A stretch of 64,000 nt of DNA from Paraspadella gotoi (GCA_051294375.1 CM119267.1:6596367-6660366), one strand, 5' to 3'. Counted from the first letter of the stretch, positions 45,649 to 61,413 are shown. Program-made: numbers and translations. Notes: generated by a model from the sequence alone, not told the origin.

Positions 45649-48600
45649 TCAAGAGCTGTGCGACGTCGTGGGCGTGGAGATTGTGTCGCAGGGAGACGAA
45701 GCGGCGACGACAGTGGATTTCGGAGCTCCAGTGGCAGCGACGACGGCGTTTAGTTCCTAGAAATAAAAGGAGTAAAATAGAGAGAAATAAAAAATAAAAT
45801 GAAGCAGAAAGGGAAATGAATAATGAATAGCTTTAAGTTTAACAACTTCATTATCTTTCGTACCTGCATCAGGCTAAAAAGTCCATCGCAGTTTCTGATG
45901 GCGTCGTGGTGATTGGTCAGCGTGTCGCGGATGTTGTGAATCAATCCGTCCAGCAAAACAACTTCGTCGTCCGCCTTGCGCCAGTTATCTTCGAGAACCT
46001 GATCGGGGAGACACTCGTTTAAAGTCGAAAAAGTAACGATAAGCCAGTCTGGTTATTCCAACCTGCATGCGTCTCGTCAATTTTCCGTAGAGACGATCGT
46101 AGTGTTCCTTCACCGAAAATCGTTGTGAAATTAATTTCCAATATTCCTTCTTCAATCTCTTTGATTCGCTGAAGTAGGGATCGTCGGCTAAACTGGCTTC
46201 CGACTCCATCTCTAAAACAATAAGGCGATTTTTGATTAAGGGCTACTAAAGAGTAGTATTAAAGTAGTATTAAAACGTAATAAAATAACAACCCGTCAAA
46301 AATAAGAAATAAATCCCTTCATAAGCTTCGCTCCTTCCGATTGTTACCCTCTCTCGAAAACGAGACGTGGGATTCCCCTCGTCCTCGGCCTCGGGATAGC
46401 GCCAGTTCGAGTTCGAAAGCGCGATTCTGATCTTCTAAATCCTTCATCCGTTCTTCCTGCAAATAATATACTATCAATTCAAGGATAAATTTTTGTTTAC
46501 GTAAAAAATATCTTTTCAATTTAACCTGCTTTCTCATAGTCCTGGCGTACGTTTCGAGCTGACTTCTGGCAAGTTTGATTTGTTTTTGTGAATCTTTAAC
46601 TTCCTTGCGCAAAACGTCGAGCTCCTGCGCCTTTTCAATTTCTAGTCGCTTGGCCATTGTGTTGCCTAAAAGTTGAAATGAAGCCAGTTGGCAGATTTCA
46701 TTACTTTTTCAATAATAATTCTGTCCAAATAACTGCATGGAAAACAATTATCACCGTGAGTGTATTGCTCGTCGACGAGCTGGGCGTTGCTGGCGACGAG
46801 ATCGCTGATGGCGTCCTGGGATTCTTTTTTGTAAATCAACAACAAGGATTGGAATTCGACGAGGTCTTCGGAAAGGCGAGAGAGGAGGCGAACGAGGGAA
46901 GGACCCGAAGTAGGAATTCCTCCCTGCCGATTCATATTTACTTCATGTAATTACCATACATTGAATATTGAATAATAATATAATAATAAAGGATAAAATT
47001 TTCTACGACCTGATCTCGCGTTTCCACGTCGTCAGTTTTGACATCCTCCTCGCCGTCTTTCTCCGTTCCCTCCGACGGCGCAGCTGTAATTTAAAATTAA
47101 TTCACTAATGAAACACCGGTGTATGTAACGTAAGTAGAACAATCATTAAATTCAAAGCTTTTTTATAACAATAACGATTAACGAACCTTCACAACAAATT
47201 GGCGACGATTGACACGAGGGGTTTTTCAAAAGTTCCCGCTTTAAATCCGCAGCGACGGCAACCATCTCGCGGAGGATTTTATGAAGAACGTCCTCTTGAG
47301 AAACGGTTTGATTTTCGTTCGCTTTAGAGGTTTAATTTTTTAAATGGGGAAAGTTAGTCCTCCAAATTCTCAATCGTTAATAATCCCTATTAAATAACTC
47401 AATCGTATTAATAATACTCATTATTAAATTTACCAGCCGGTAAAGCGAGCATTTTTTCGTGGCTGCGTCGTTCCTCTTTTCTCTCACGCAAAACTTGTTC
47501 CATCTTTTCGATTTTTTCGATCGACTCCAAAGAATGACGCCGGGCCTTGCAGAGATTAAGAATTAAACAAAACATCGATATGAGATATGGGATTTTTTTA
47601 TGGGAATTAAAAAAAAAACTAATGTTGGATACATATAACTATATCTCTGGCCTATATCTGGCCTAAACTATTCAAATGGTGCATGATGCATGGTCTATGT
47701 AAAAATAAAATTCAGCACTGTATCCCACATTTATGTTTTTTTTAATTCCAACTACTCAGTGCATGCGATGACACTTAACTGATTTAGAATTATTATTATT
47801 ATTATTATTATTTAGAATTATCATTAAAATTATTATTATATCCTTATACTTTTTACCTTCGCTAACAAAGTTGACTTGATAATTTAGTCTAACTTCTTTA
47901 GTCCTTACCTGTTCCAAAAGTAGTTTCAACGTCTGATTTTCAGATGCCAGTTGATGCTTTTGAACTTGCTCGGCAGCAACTTGTTCGCCTAAGTTGTCAA
48001 TGTGGGACTCGGCTCCTAGAATGTTATGATATATCTTTGGTTAATCTTTGATATAATAATCGATGTTATAATATAATAATAGTTTCAATGTACGAAACAT
48101 GTGTAGACATTGGCGACCAACCTTGCAAAACGGACATGAGTCTCGCCTTATCGAAGTCAGCTTCGACGAGATTCACATTCTCGCTGATGGCTTTCAGTTC
48201 GCGTTGCGCCGTTTGTAACGCCGCTTCGAGATCGATTTTATCTTGTTCGACGACGCGTTTCTCGTCGTCGAGGAACTTGTAAACCTCCTGAAGAAAAAGC
48301 CAAGATGTAAGATAAACAAAGAACGCCCCCACAATTAGTCCTATCGTACCATGGGAAACGAACCTGAAATTCTGAGTCTTTTAATTCGTATTCTTGCTGA
48401 ATTTGTTTTTTCTCGAGATTAAGAGATACAATTTGTTCATCCTGAAAAGAAGGGAAACTAATTGAAAAAAATTTTTTTAAAGAATTGAGAAATATCCTCT
48501 GAAAGTAAACGGCACCTGCATCATCATGACGCGCTCGTATTTGGCGACCTCGTTGCGAAGATCCGCGTTTTCGAGGACGGTTCTCTCTTGTTCCACCTTC

Positions 48601-51600
48601 AACTGCTGCATTTCGCGATGATACTCGTCAACTTGGGAATCGCGATCCTCCAATTCCGCTCTGTGGTAAAAAGATATATTAATTAAATAATTAATTAAAT
48701 AATTAATTAAATAATAACCAATAGCAAATGACCTGTATTCCCTCAAAGTGCTATCCCGCTGAGAAATAGCAACTTTGAGTTTTTCGATTTCAGATTCTAA
48801 GAATTCAAAACGAGACGAATCCAAGTCTATGTCCGAGTTGCCCGCTGCGGAAGGAAATAATAAAGATAATTGTCGTGCATTCGCGTTTTAAGTAAAGGCA
48901 CCAATACTAATATTATTATTATTATTATTATTAACCAGTAAAGTTGTGCGTAGAAAATCCGAGCTCCGCCGTCAAGGCGTCCAGACTGGCAGAGGCAACG
49001 AGACGGCCGCACTGCTCTGGCTGCTGCAAAAGAGACTTCAAGTTAACAATCTTTAAACGCTGAGCATTTTAAACCTCAAAAGATAACCTGCGGACCCAAC
49101 TCCCATTCATTTTCCCATTCCAAGTCCTTGGACTCTCGACTTCGGGATTCCTGAAGCTTGTTTTCGCCATCACTCCCGAGAGGCGAAACGACGGACACGC
49201 CCTGTTCGTCGCATTCAGCGTCGGAGGCGCCTTCTTTTCCTTCCTCGGCAATCGATCTGCGACTATCTCTACGGCCGATTTCTTCCTGTTATAGTAGGAA
49301 TAAAATTACTACAATCTTGAACATTTTGTGTCAACGCAGGAATTTGCAAATACATCTATCAAGATCCTCCCATGAGATACCTTTTATATAATTTTTTTAT
49401 TTCAAATCTTACTTCGATTTCAAGCTGCAAGCGGCTCTTTTTCGCGGAGGGCGGCTCGGGAGCGACCTGGCAAAGTCAGAAAGCTTGAGTTAAGTATAAA
49501 AGAGCTAGAAGTACATAATTAAAGCTCTAGTAACAAACTCGCCTCGGCGCATTCCTTCACCACGGTTTCCCGAGACAGACTTGGACGAACGATGCCGACG
49601 TTGTCTCGTCGAGGTTCCGCGATGTACGTTTCTAAAGAAAAAAAAACAAAAAACACGCCATGACAGCATTGGCAAAAACCTGGGTTTTTCTTTAAATAGT
49701 TTTTTTTTGGGGGGGGTTTTTAGGTTTTTGTAGATGTCAGACTGTCATAATAAATATATAATACGTATATAAATATATTTAATAATAGTAATAATTAATT
49801 AATATTAATAATAACTAATTTTGCCATATTTTTATGGTTTTCTTTTGGGGTGGGTTTTTTAATGACAACCCGACGCCATGACTACAATTTCTCATTTCTC
49901 TCTGCTTTTCGGAGTTCTACCCTTGAACGGAGCGGAGCCCCCCTTTCTTTTCGATTTGCCCTTTCGAGAGATTTTAGGAAGAATTTCGGAGTCGGGGCTT
50001 CGACGCGGGGTCACCCGCGGCGCCATCGCTTTTGGAGTAGGAATCCTCGATCGCTTGGTCGCGGAACTGATCGGCGTTGATGAGAACGGTTGAAGAGCGC
50101 CTTTTAAATTTGTTTTTCTATCAGTTCACGATTGAATTTATGAATATTGTAGTCTTAAGCACCCAAACGGGGGCCCTTTAACGATAAAATCTATCCAAAT
50201 TAATATAGATATAATAAACTCGTAAGAAATTGTTGCGAGCCTTAACAGAGCAACGAGTAACCTCTGCTCGCTGACATTTGGACTATCTCTTCCTCGACGA
50301 CCGGTTGCCGCAACTCGTCGGTGAGGTCCTCGGAACCTGGAATCTCCACGTCACTCATCCGGCGCTTAAGCTCGAGGAGAACCGACTGGAATTCCTCGTG
50401 AATTTCGTCGTTGTCATCTTGCGAGGACGAGACTTAAAATTGGGTAAAAATTATATTTACACAATACATTATATAATATATATGTATTATATTAAGTATA
50501 GAAGCTAGATTATTTAACTCATGTTAATCCTAAAACTCAGACCTCCAAATTTTTTCTCGTAATTTTCATCGTAATTATTAGTACAAATGCTATTTTTATT
50601 CCAAACCTGACGGTAAAAGCCGAGCTCTGTCACTGGGTTTGATTCCTTTTACGATGGAGGAAGAGGTCGGAGTTTTTCGTCCTTTGGTCGGAGATTTGCA
50701 CTGACCCCGCTTCGCTTTCGGAGATCTGAACCCGTTAAATGGTTAAATGGAAAAAATGTATTTTACATGCTTCCTCCATGCGTTTTTTTATTTAACTTAC
50801 TTAACTTAACACAATACACAATGGATAGCAAATCTTTCATATTTTTTTTATTTTGTTAGTTGCTTTTACGCCACTGAAGATGACATAGAAACAGTGGAAA
50901 TACAGGGAGATCCAACTCTAAAGGGACTAACTTCAAGTGCTTTCAGCACAAAAAGGTTTATGATAAAAGAAAAAAGAGACTATTTTTGGAAACTAGATTA
51001 AATTTTTTTTCAATCGATATCAAAAAGGTCTGGAAAATCCTACTGTATTGAGAGATTTTTGCATAATATGTAATGATTTTTTTCTCTCTTTCTTTAAATT
51101 TCACCCCTCTTACTTCTTCTTACCTTTCCTCCCATCGGACCACTCTCCTTTGCTCAATTCTTTGTTGGAAACTCTCCCTCTCTCTCTCCCTCACTAACTC
51201 AATGTTAAAAAAAAAAAGATAATGACTTCTGACTTTCGTCCGAACAATTTTTCTGACCGCAATCCCCCCGTTAATAAAAATCTAGGATGGAAAAGCAGAA
51301 TGTCCCATGTATCCTCTCTAGAACTATCAACTTTCTGACAACAAAAATAATGATAAAAATGCCAGCATTCCCAATAGGCGCGGTCGTAAAAGCATATGCC
51401 GCCTTCTCTTAACACTTGGTTGCCAAAATAAAATCTTTTAATATTTTAATTGTGTTATAATTACAACAGTGTAATAATTTTCATTCGATTATTTTTGTAT
51501 TTACCCGTCTAAACGATTTTTTTAAGTTAAAAATTACTCATGATGACATTAAAAAGATAAACGAACCTTTTCTTTCCGGCCGAAGCGACAGTCGGCGCCA

Positions 51601-54390
51601 TCAGACGTTTAATCAACCCTTTCCTGACGAGGGGTGACCCGGATGCTGATCCAGGTGCAGATCCAGGCGCCGATCCGGGAGCTGACCCTGGTGCAGAACC
51701 CGGCGTTGACTCTCCGGTAGGAGGTTTGAATGAGAGATTTTCATCTGAGCGACGGTAGAAAGTAAAGAAAAAAAAAGGTTAGCCCAAAAAATTAACCCAA
51801 TCCAACAGACCAACACCTCACCAATCTCTAGATCATCGGTCTCCGTCCAGGCGTCCTTCGTGTCCTTCGTCAATTGCAGCGACAACGGCGTCGAAGATCT
51901 CTTTTCTTCGAAAACGACATCTGTCTCGCCACCCGCGTCGAATGTCGGAGAATTTTGTCGACAAGTGTGGAAGCTGCTTCCCTCGTCGTGTGTAGAGGAC
52001 AACGCTTCCTCCGCCATGTAGAAGGGGGAGATGAACGAGGGTGACCGGGCATCATCGCCAGGTCTCTCGGTATGCAAAGGCAAAACGAGGTCACCGGGAG
52101 GCGCCGTTTCTGTCTCCACTTGTTCAACGTCGGTGTTGGTGGCGACGTCGATGGTTTCGGTGTAGGAATTCATCGTCGTCGATTCGGTGGATGTCTCTAC
52201 GGCATTTTGACTTTCAGCGTCTTTGGCCGTTGCCCACATGCAGGAATTGGTCGTGGTGGAGACTTCATTCGCTTCGGGCGGAGGCTCGGTACCCACATCT
52301 TTTTCCGCCGTCCACATGCATGAATTCGTCGTAGTAGAGACCGGAGACGCCGTCGGCGGGGGTTCAGTTTCAACGGCGGCGTCTTCGACTCCCATGATTG
52401 ACTGCATGGTCGTGAAAGCCGGAGACATTTCCGGCCCCGCGATGGTTTCAATCTCTTTATCCTCAGTCGGCCAAAAGACCTGTACCCACTGGTCCATTCC
52501 AGGGTTGGCTAGCGAGGATTCCTCTGTCTGGACGTCAATCTCCGTAGTCACGCTCAACGCTTCTCTCATGTCGGCGGCACAAACCTCGCTGTCGACCATA
52601 ACGAGCAGCCCGCACGTGCTCGATTCCTTGTCTACCAAAGCTTGTACGGCCAGAATCGATTTGAAATCTACGGAGTATGGCTCAGATCCCGTGCCAATGT
52701 GCTTGACCTTTTTCCTTTTCATGCCCGTGCCTTTGTCGACCGTGGTTATTTCCATCTGCGTGGCTTCGTCATCCATGAATCGATCGTTAAACTCGAACGC
52801 ACAAAACTGAGTGAAATTTTCGATCATCACGATCAACTCGGAATCGACTTGCGAAAACTTTTCCAACGTTTCGCAGATCTCGGTCGCGGTTTCGACATTT
52901 TCTATACTTATTAATTCTGTATTGGTGGACTGATCCAATTGTTTATCGAATACGTCGGAAAAGAAGAGTTCTGAAATATCGCTGGTATCTGTAGCTTGGT
53001 CAATGACATTAAAATACTGGAGATCTTGTTGTTTTTCTCGATGCGGGCTGAACAGCAATTCGCTCGTTTCCAAATGAGAGCCAACTACATCTTCCCCAAC
53101 AATAGTGGAAATCTCGTAGGTCTCTGTACTCGTGTCAAAGTACTCCGTCGTTTCTGTCTGAGAATCTTTTTCAACAAGATCTTTCGAAAACATCGGTATC
53201 TCTGGTTCAATTAGTTCCTCACACGAGGTTTCCTTATCTTTAACTTTTTTCTTTTTAGTATTCGTGGCTTTTGCAGACATAATTAATTCGACCTGAGTGC
53301 CCATGTCAACGCGAAATGACTGCGTCAAATCATCCATACAATATTGGGTAAACGACTCATTGACTTGGTTCCACGGTTCCTCAACTTGAGAACACTTCTC
53401 CGTAGTTTCGGTTAGCATAAAACATTGCGTCTCTGTGCTCTTTACATTTTCCGATTCCGTACCCACCGATTTCTCAAACCGTTCAACTGGAATTTCTTCG
53501 TTGCATAAAGAAGCGTCGTTGATGAGCTGTTCCACGGTTTCAAAAACTGACTGAAAAAGTTCAAAATCAGAGAACGCGCATTGTGTCGATTTGGATTCGT
53601 AAAAGGACAAATTTCTTTCCTCAGCGACGTCGGTGGATTGAGTTGCAAGGTCCTGATCGGATTCATCGCTCCCTTCCGTCTGGGTCTGTTGTTCTTGGAA
53701 ATTTTTTTCGACGTGGTCGTCGGCGTCGATAATTTCGCTCTCGATGGGGTCGCTTCCGACATGCTTCATTTTCTTTCTCTTTGTATTAGTAGCTTTTTCT
53801 GTCGTCAAAAACTCGATCTGCGTTTCCACATCTTGCTTCTCGGATTGAAAATCTTCCATATACTGGCTACTACCGTCTCGAACGGAACATAAATCAGAAT
53901 CCACTTGTGAAAACTTATCAACCGATTCTGTTTCCAAAGTTTCTCCCACCGTCATCGGGGTCAAATCTGTCGTATCGGTCGTTTGATCGAAGACTTCTCC
54001 GCCTTTTCCCGCAGATTGAAGTAGGTCGAAAGAATCACCAAAGGCGTGAGTTGTTCCCTCACCGGGAGAGTATTGAGTTTCTTTCGATTCCATCGGGATC
54101 CATGGACCGTCACCTCCGGACGCCTTATCCACGACGGTCGGCACGTTGCCATCACATGGAATATTGAGATTGGCTAAGGCTCGTGGCTCATTCGGAATCA
54201 TCAACGCAAACCCGGAAGGATTTACGTCAGAATGTAGTGAAGAGTTCGCTCCTGCCTCCAAAATGGCTTGGGTGACGAGTTGGTTTACTTGAGGGTCGGC
54301 GGATATTTGATTCAGTGGTTGATTATAAAACACCATGAGGCTAGGATTGAGATTCTGTCGCTCGCTGGACTCCATGTTTCCAGCATCCAT
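45649..54390 (-). CDS. Large repeat-bearing coiled-coil protein, unknown family
   Basis: Twenty-three exons give 1,794 residues with every junction in phase. Exon 1 is 51,822-54,390 (856 codons). Later exons are 54-198 bases; the last is 45,649-45,756. Exon 1 is acidic, Thr/Gln/Glu-rich and built of three ~178-residue repeats, each with SQVDSE-type and FTQY-type motifs and a basic signature (ATNTKRKKMKHVG at ~200, ATNTKKKKVKDKE at ~374, GTGMKRKKVKHIG at ~554). Shorter repeats (VSTTTNSCMW, TEPPP) follow at ~670-750. Exon 2 has five PGSA-type repeats; exons 3-5 are basic with many S/TP sites. From about residue 1,250 to 1,750 it is heptad-rich coiled coil (QDKIDLEAALQTAQRELK; EKIEKMEQVLRERKEERR). 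There is no signal or membrane segment. Intron 6 has a GC donor (GAG|GCGAGT, 49,543). It is probably a cytoskeletal or centrosomal/ciliary scaffold by architecture alone. Confidence 0.85.
50733..51566. repeat. Large intron with palindrome-family fragment
   Basis: This is the longest intron of the coiled-coil gene (50,726-51,566). 51,130-51,210 matches the arm of the 8.8-9.95 kb palindrome (GTTGGAAACTCTCCCTC, CTCACTAACTCAATG). No additional exon is supported. Confidence 0.5.
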
Positions 54391-55560
54391 TCTTTATGAT
54401 TTTAAAAAGAAATGTTTGTTTTTATTTTAACAAGATACCCTGAAATTGAAAACATAAATATACGAACCATAAAATCCGCAGAGTGAAAATATACATAGGA
54501 ATGTACAATTAAAAATTACTCCCATTCGCTATTTCGATTCAAACGACATTAACGGACGATTCTGTCGATTGTAATTTAGTTTACGCAACGACACTGATAT
54601 TGATTACTGATAGATGGTCTTTGAAACAAATCAGAAGAGACGCAGAAGGGAGAAGCCCGTGATCTAAAACCTTTCCTTAAAATTATATACAATATAAAGC
54701 CTGTCAAAAGTCAGGATAGCTTTTTTATCAAATGAATAAATAATTATTATATTGATTGTACAAATTTCATAAATGTCCAGGAGAATGCAAAGTACAACAA
54801 TTGTATATATGAATTATAAGATTCCATAAAATTAATATTCATTTTCAATGTGTCATAGTAGCGGTAGCCGACCAAATTTAAATTTTAATGGGAACAGCAT
54901 TAAACGAATCCATTATTAGTATTAGTTATTGTGTTAAAATATTTTTTTGCAAAAATGTTCCGAACCATGAGTAATTCATTAATTAAAATTATTATATTGC
55001 TATATTTTTTTTATAGATATTTTAAGTTTTTTTAATTGATTCTGATAGAGCTCAAAAAGTTAAACAAAAAATATAATTACAACTTTTTAAATTTTTGATG
55101 TTTTATTATTAAAAATCAGCAAAAACTATTAAAATCATCGGATGATGATGATGAGGATGATTTTTTTAGGTTTTTCCCAATTTTGACCCACTTATCATCA
55201 AAATATTATACTTTGTGTAGACAACTTTTAATAAGCTATCTGAATCTGCTTTTAAAAATACAAAATTCCCAAAAAAATTTTGACATTTCCTATCTATAAT
55301 TAAATATTAAAAAATTAATTACTAGTGCTTCTAGCCATTTTAGAAAATTTTGGTCCATTGAAAGCTTTCTCAGAAATGTATGAAGTTTCATTTGGGAAGG
55401 TTCCCAAATCAAACTTCTGACCCACCCCATTGACAAAGTTTGGCTCTAGTCATAGACAATGTGTCAAAATTTATTTTAAATTTTATTTTAGATTTATTTT
55501 ATATTTATTTTATTAAACACAAGGAAAAAGTCGTTAGGTCGGACAAAGGTCCCGGTTAAT
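54391..55560. mobile_element. 5' flank with dispersed element (54,865-55,440)
   Basis: 54,391-54,860 should contain the promoter of the coiled-coil gene, but no core element is defined. 54,865-55,440 is the most intact copy of the family with AACAGCATTAAACGAATCC near the left and AATTAATTACTAGTGCTT near the right. It has an ATCATCGGATGATGATGATG stretch inside. No coding frame. Confidence 0.45.
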
Positions 55561-55850
55561 AAGGAGATTCGCATTTCCCCTTTGTAACGCTACCCTATCG
55601 TCTTGCATTTTTTGTGGTAAAAAAATTTGAGGAATGGAAGGGCTTCCTTGTCCCATCCTCCAAAGGTTTCCAAGATAAGCGGTTGAAAGTGGATTCCTTG
55701 GGCCTGACAGTTCGCAAAGTGGCCGCGCATTTTACCTTTTCGCATTTCGATGGCGACTGCGACGGCTGTTGTGTTGGCCTGAAAGATGATGCTTGTAATT
55801 CGTATCAAGTTAAATGGAATTACATTGTAATTACATTGTAATTTAAAAAT
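55561..55850 (+). other. Possible coding fragment, unresolved strand
   Basis: A GC-richer block with an open frame on both strands. The plus-strand frame reads KRLKVDSLGLTVRKVAAHF then HFDGDCDGCC but has no ATG; the minus-strand frame has an ATG but poorer composition. It may be a lone exon or a decayed pseudogene. Confidence 0.2.
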
Positions 55851-56149
55851 TCATATTTTTTTCACGTTCGTTCGGCGTCGCGTAGCTATCGGCAACTAAC
55901 AACTATTACTTCCGTCAGAGTCCGCTTTCGCTCGGCGGGAAAAAGTGTTTAACAAAAGAACAGCGCATAATCTTTGTCGAGGATTTGCGCGAAACTCGAC
56001 GAAAATATTTCTATGATATTTACCTGAACACAGGTTTAGGGAGGCACGTTATGTTATATTCTGGAAATAAGCGGCTAATATTTTCAAAATGCTTGATTTC
56101 GAAGCGTTCTATTTCCCTTTCCCCTTTCGAAAAGTCAGCCCTTCGGAAT

Positions 56150-56551
56150 ATGTTCTCTGTGGCTATCACAATCGTGATTATAGCAATTTCATCAACGATC
56201 AGCACTGTTCCGGCTTGTATTCGACAACGTTGGAGCCGAGGTAGAGCGAATGACGGATGCCGAAGCTCCTCGCAGGCGAATGACGATGGTGGAGGCACAC
56301 CTTCTCGTGCATGTACGAGGCCGGGGAAACCTAGTAACACAAGATTAAGCTGTCTGTGCTGCACACGATTTTTTTTATCCCCCCCCATATCGCCAATTTA
56401 CGTCGCTCTTCTTCATATCCCCTGGGAAGTTCTTTCCAGCCATAGAATAGGCTGGTTCCTTCCACTTGTAAACCCCAGTAGGCGGAGGGCTGTAGTGCAG
56501 AGGTCCTATTTAACCGAGGAGAAAATACGGAGAATAAATAATGTCCGGTAA
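56150..56551 (+). CDS. Candidate small secreted Cys-containing protein
   Basis: The ATG at 56,150 opens MFSVAITIVIIAISSTISTV followed by PAC, a good signal peptide. Then comes a basic/Gly-Ser region with scattered Cys (CIRQRW, GCRSSS, ACTRPGK, CLCC) and a frame closing at 56,551 (133 residues). The frame is open upstream to 55,985 without an ATG. The opposite strand is also partly open, and no splice structure is evident, so this is tentative. It lies on the strand opposite to the ODF3-like gene. Confidence 0.3.
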   Translation: MFSVAITIVIIAISSTISTVPACIRQRWSRGRANDGCRSSSQANDDGGGTPSRACTRPGKPSNTRLSCLCCTRFFLSPPISPIYVALLHIPWEVLSSHRIGWFLPLVNPSRRRAVVQRSYLTEEKIRRINNVR

Positions 56552-56654
56552 AATTGTGCATTCACTGTTTAGGATATTTTCGTTGGTGATTTTTTTCCCG
56601 ATTTTTATGAGTACTAACGTAAAAAAAAATTTCTGCGAAAAAAATTGTTTTTTT

Positions 56655-56780
56655 AAATATTATCTTATAACACCCTTAACTGTAACCTTACCCTTAACCC
56701 TAACTACCCATAACCCTAATTACCTGTAACCTTAACCACCCCTAATCCTCACCACCCCTAACCCTAAATACCCTAAACCT

Positions 56781-56800
<20 letters not shown>
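56655..56800 (-). repeat. Degenerate CCCTAA-type (telomere-like) tract
   Basis: Successive ACCCTTAACTGTAACC, TTACCCTTAACCCTAAC, CATAACCCTAATTACC, CACCCCTAACCCTAAATACC units, all variants of the complement of TTAGGG. It overlaps the 3' end of the ODF3-like reading frame, whose stop is at 56,781. Confidence 0.55.
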
Positions 56801-59183
<2,383 letters not shown>

Positions 59184-60195
59184 TAGGGCGTTGAAAAATA
59201 ACGAAATAAACAAGATCAACGGTACGGTACATAGGCTATTTTTAGTGTAATAAAGTCTGTAGAATTCGATGATAACCATTTTTTTGTATAGACTCATCTT
59301 CTTTTCGGAAATGGCGATTTTTTGCACGCATATAAGGTGCTATTAAAATGTGAGCAACATTGGGAGAGTATAAGAAACTCAAATTATTAAGATTTTATAA
59401 AAGCCATATTTAACTTACATGAATTGAAAATAAAGACCCATATAAATATTTTTGGTAAGTTTATTTTACAAATTTTATTAATTTATTAATAGTTTGATAG
59501 CTTTATTTATTAATAAATAATAATAAAAATAAGCTAAATGAAAAAAATAAAAAAAATTTAAAAATTTTAAAACCGGATTTGAATTCCTTACAAAAAGTTG
59601 ATATAAGAACAGTATAATCTATTTTAAAAAATTCTTTCATTAAGTAGGTAAAAAAAATATTAAAAACTATTATTTTTGTTTTAATTTTTCAATTTATGTT
59701 TAAAAATTATAGTTTTTTCTTAAATTTTGACCAAACTTAATGACATATTTTGAATATAAAAATTATATTTTCTTTTATCAACTTTTTGCAAAGAATGCAA
59801 ATCCATGAAAAAAAATTTTAAATTATTATTTTTTAATTTTAACCCTAATTTTATCATAATTATTAATAAATATAGTTAATAACTTTTATAAAATATAAAA
59901 TTAGAAATAAACTTACCAAAATATTTTTTATAAGTCTTTATTTTTATATTTCAAAACGCTCTATATAAAAATTAATTATTAAAACTTTAAATAATTTTGA
60001 TTTCTATCATAACTCTTTGCATTTTATAACAATTTATATACATTAAAACCCGTCATTTCCGACAAGAAAGATTAATAACTTATACTAAAAAAAATGGTCA
60101 TCACCATCAAATTCTACAGGATCTACATTACACTAAAAATAGCTAGCTTAACCTCACTTTTGATTTGTTATATTTTGTTATTTTTCAACGCTCTA
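59184..60195. mobile_element. hAT-type non-autonomous element, 1.0 kb
   Basis: Ends TAGGGCGTTGAAAAATAACG (left) and the complement TAGAGCGTTGAAAAATAACA (right) are flanked by a perfect 8-bp duplication CTAAATAG (59,176-59,183; 60,196-60,203). Subterminal inverted blocks (ATTTTTAGTGTAAT; TCTGTAGAATTCGATG) also match. The interior is AT-rich with no transposase. It is a relative of the 177 bp MITE at 33,306-33,482. Confidence 0.85.
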
Positions 60196-61352
60196 CTAAA
60201 TAGTAATTAAGAAATAAGAAATAAGAATAAGAAATTCTTTAAAAACATACATAATATGTATTCTTAGAAGTTCTTGAATATAGCGGCGATTTGTAAATTT
60301 CCCTCTGATGTAATTAAAATTAGAATGAATGAAAAAGTTGCATGTGACATGTTCTGTGATAGTGCCCAAAGAGGCGGACAAAAGCCGTCACGGTTAATAT
60401 ATCACAGCTTATTCAGTTCACTCTAAACGGGCGTCACCGCCGTCTCTCTTGATGGGCGGTCATTTTGATAACGAAGATTTGTGAATCGCCGTTTATCCAG
60501 CGTTGAGAGTCTAGACATTATATCGTGATGCCGTCAGGCGCCGAGGCGTTTGGACGGCGGAGAATGGACGACGGCGATTGGACACCTAAATGAGTCGGCG
60601 TTATTAGCGTTAATAACCTAATCTGAAAAAACCTTGGATATTAATAATAAACTCTTTCTAACGTTTTCGTCACAGGTAAGCTAGCCTTTTTAAAAGCAAT
60701 TTGTTACCTTGCCAGTTGCCACACATGCGGATTAAATAAATTCTCAAGCTGCATATTGTATAACTGCAGAGATTCGCGCAACCGAAGGGAGCAACAGAGC
60801 AAGCACTGAGACGAGCTTCGAGAGAAGATTCGCGACCCCTCTCTCACTACGATCATCCTTCGTTTACTCTAGACCCCTTTCTTTTTCGACCCCGCATTAC
60901 GATAATCACGTGGTTTTCGCGCTCTGATTCGTCCATTTTTATGACGGCCACACGTTAACGATATGCTTCTCGGTTTTACGGTTCAGCTACAAATAAAGAC
61001 TAGTTAGTTTTTCGTTTCAGCGTTAAAATCATCAGTTGTACTACTTAGTTTATAGAAATAGTTTAGATCATACTATGATTGTTATTGTGCATTAATAATT
61101 GTTGTCATAACTTCGAAATGACACTGTTGCATAGCTTACCGATGTTTACCGAACTAGAATTGAAAAATATTTAGTTTTTGATTCGCTGATAAAGGAAAAG
61201 CCCTCGTCATATTTCTCATCAAACCCATTAACATTAACATTCGCATCGATATTGATTTTCCTGGGCATTAAGTAGATTTAGTGACGATCTAACTCTTCAT
61301 ATCAAAATATCTCAGTTGTAAATCGTCATTTGTTGAATACTCAGGGAATACT

Positions 61353-61354
<2 letters not shown>
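60196..61354. promoter_or_regulatory. Unique mixed-composition region
   Basis: 60,400-60,620 and 60,740-60,980 have raised GC and CpG. 60,670-60,684 has a perfect donor-like CACAGGTAAGC, which could end a non-coding first exon. No coding exon is supported. Confidence 0.3.

Positions 61355-61410
<56 letters not shown>
61355..61410 (+). repeat. (CT)28 microsatellite
   Basis: Uninterrupted CT dinucleotide run, followed at 61,436-61,475 by an interrupted GA run that could pair with it. Confidence 0.95.

Positions 61411-61413
<3 letters not shown>

Noticed and set aside
52223-52810. 195-residue plus-strand frame inside the 54 kb gene's first exon
   Set aside because: It is antisense to an 856-codon exon with coherent repeats and phased splicing.
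55985-56150. Upstream extension of the secreted-peptide frame
   Set aside because: It has no ATG; the signal peptide starts only at 56,150.
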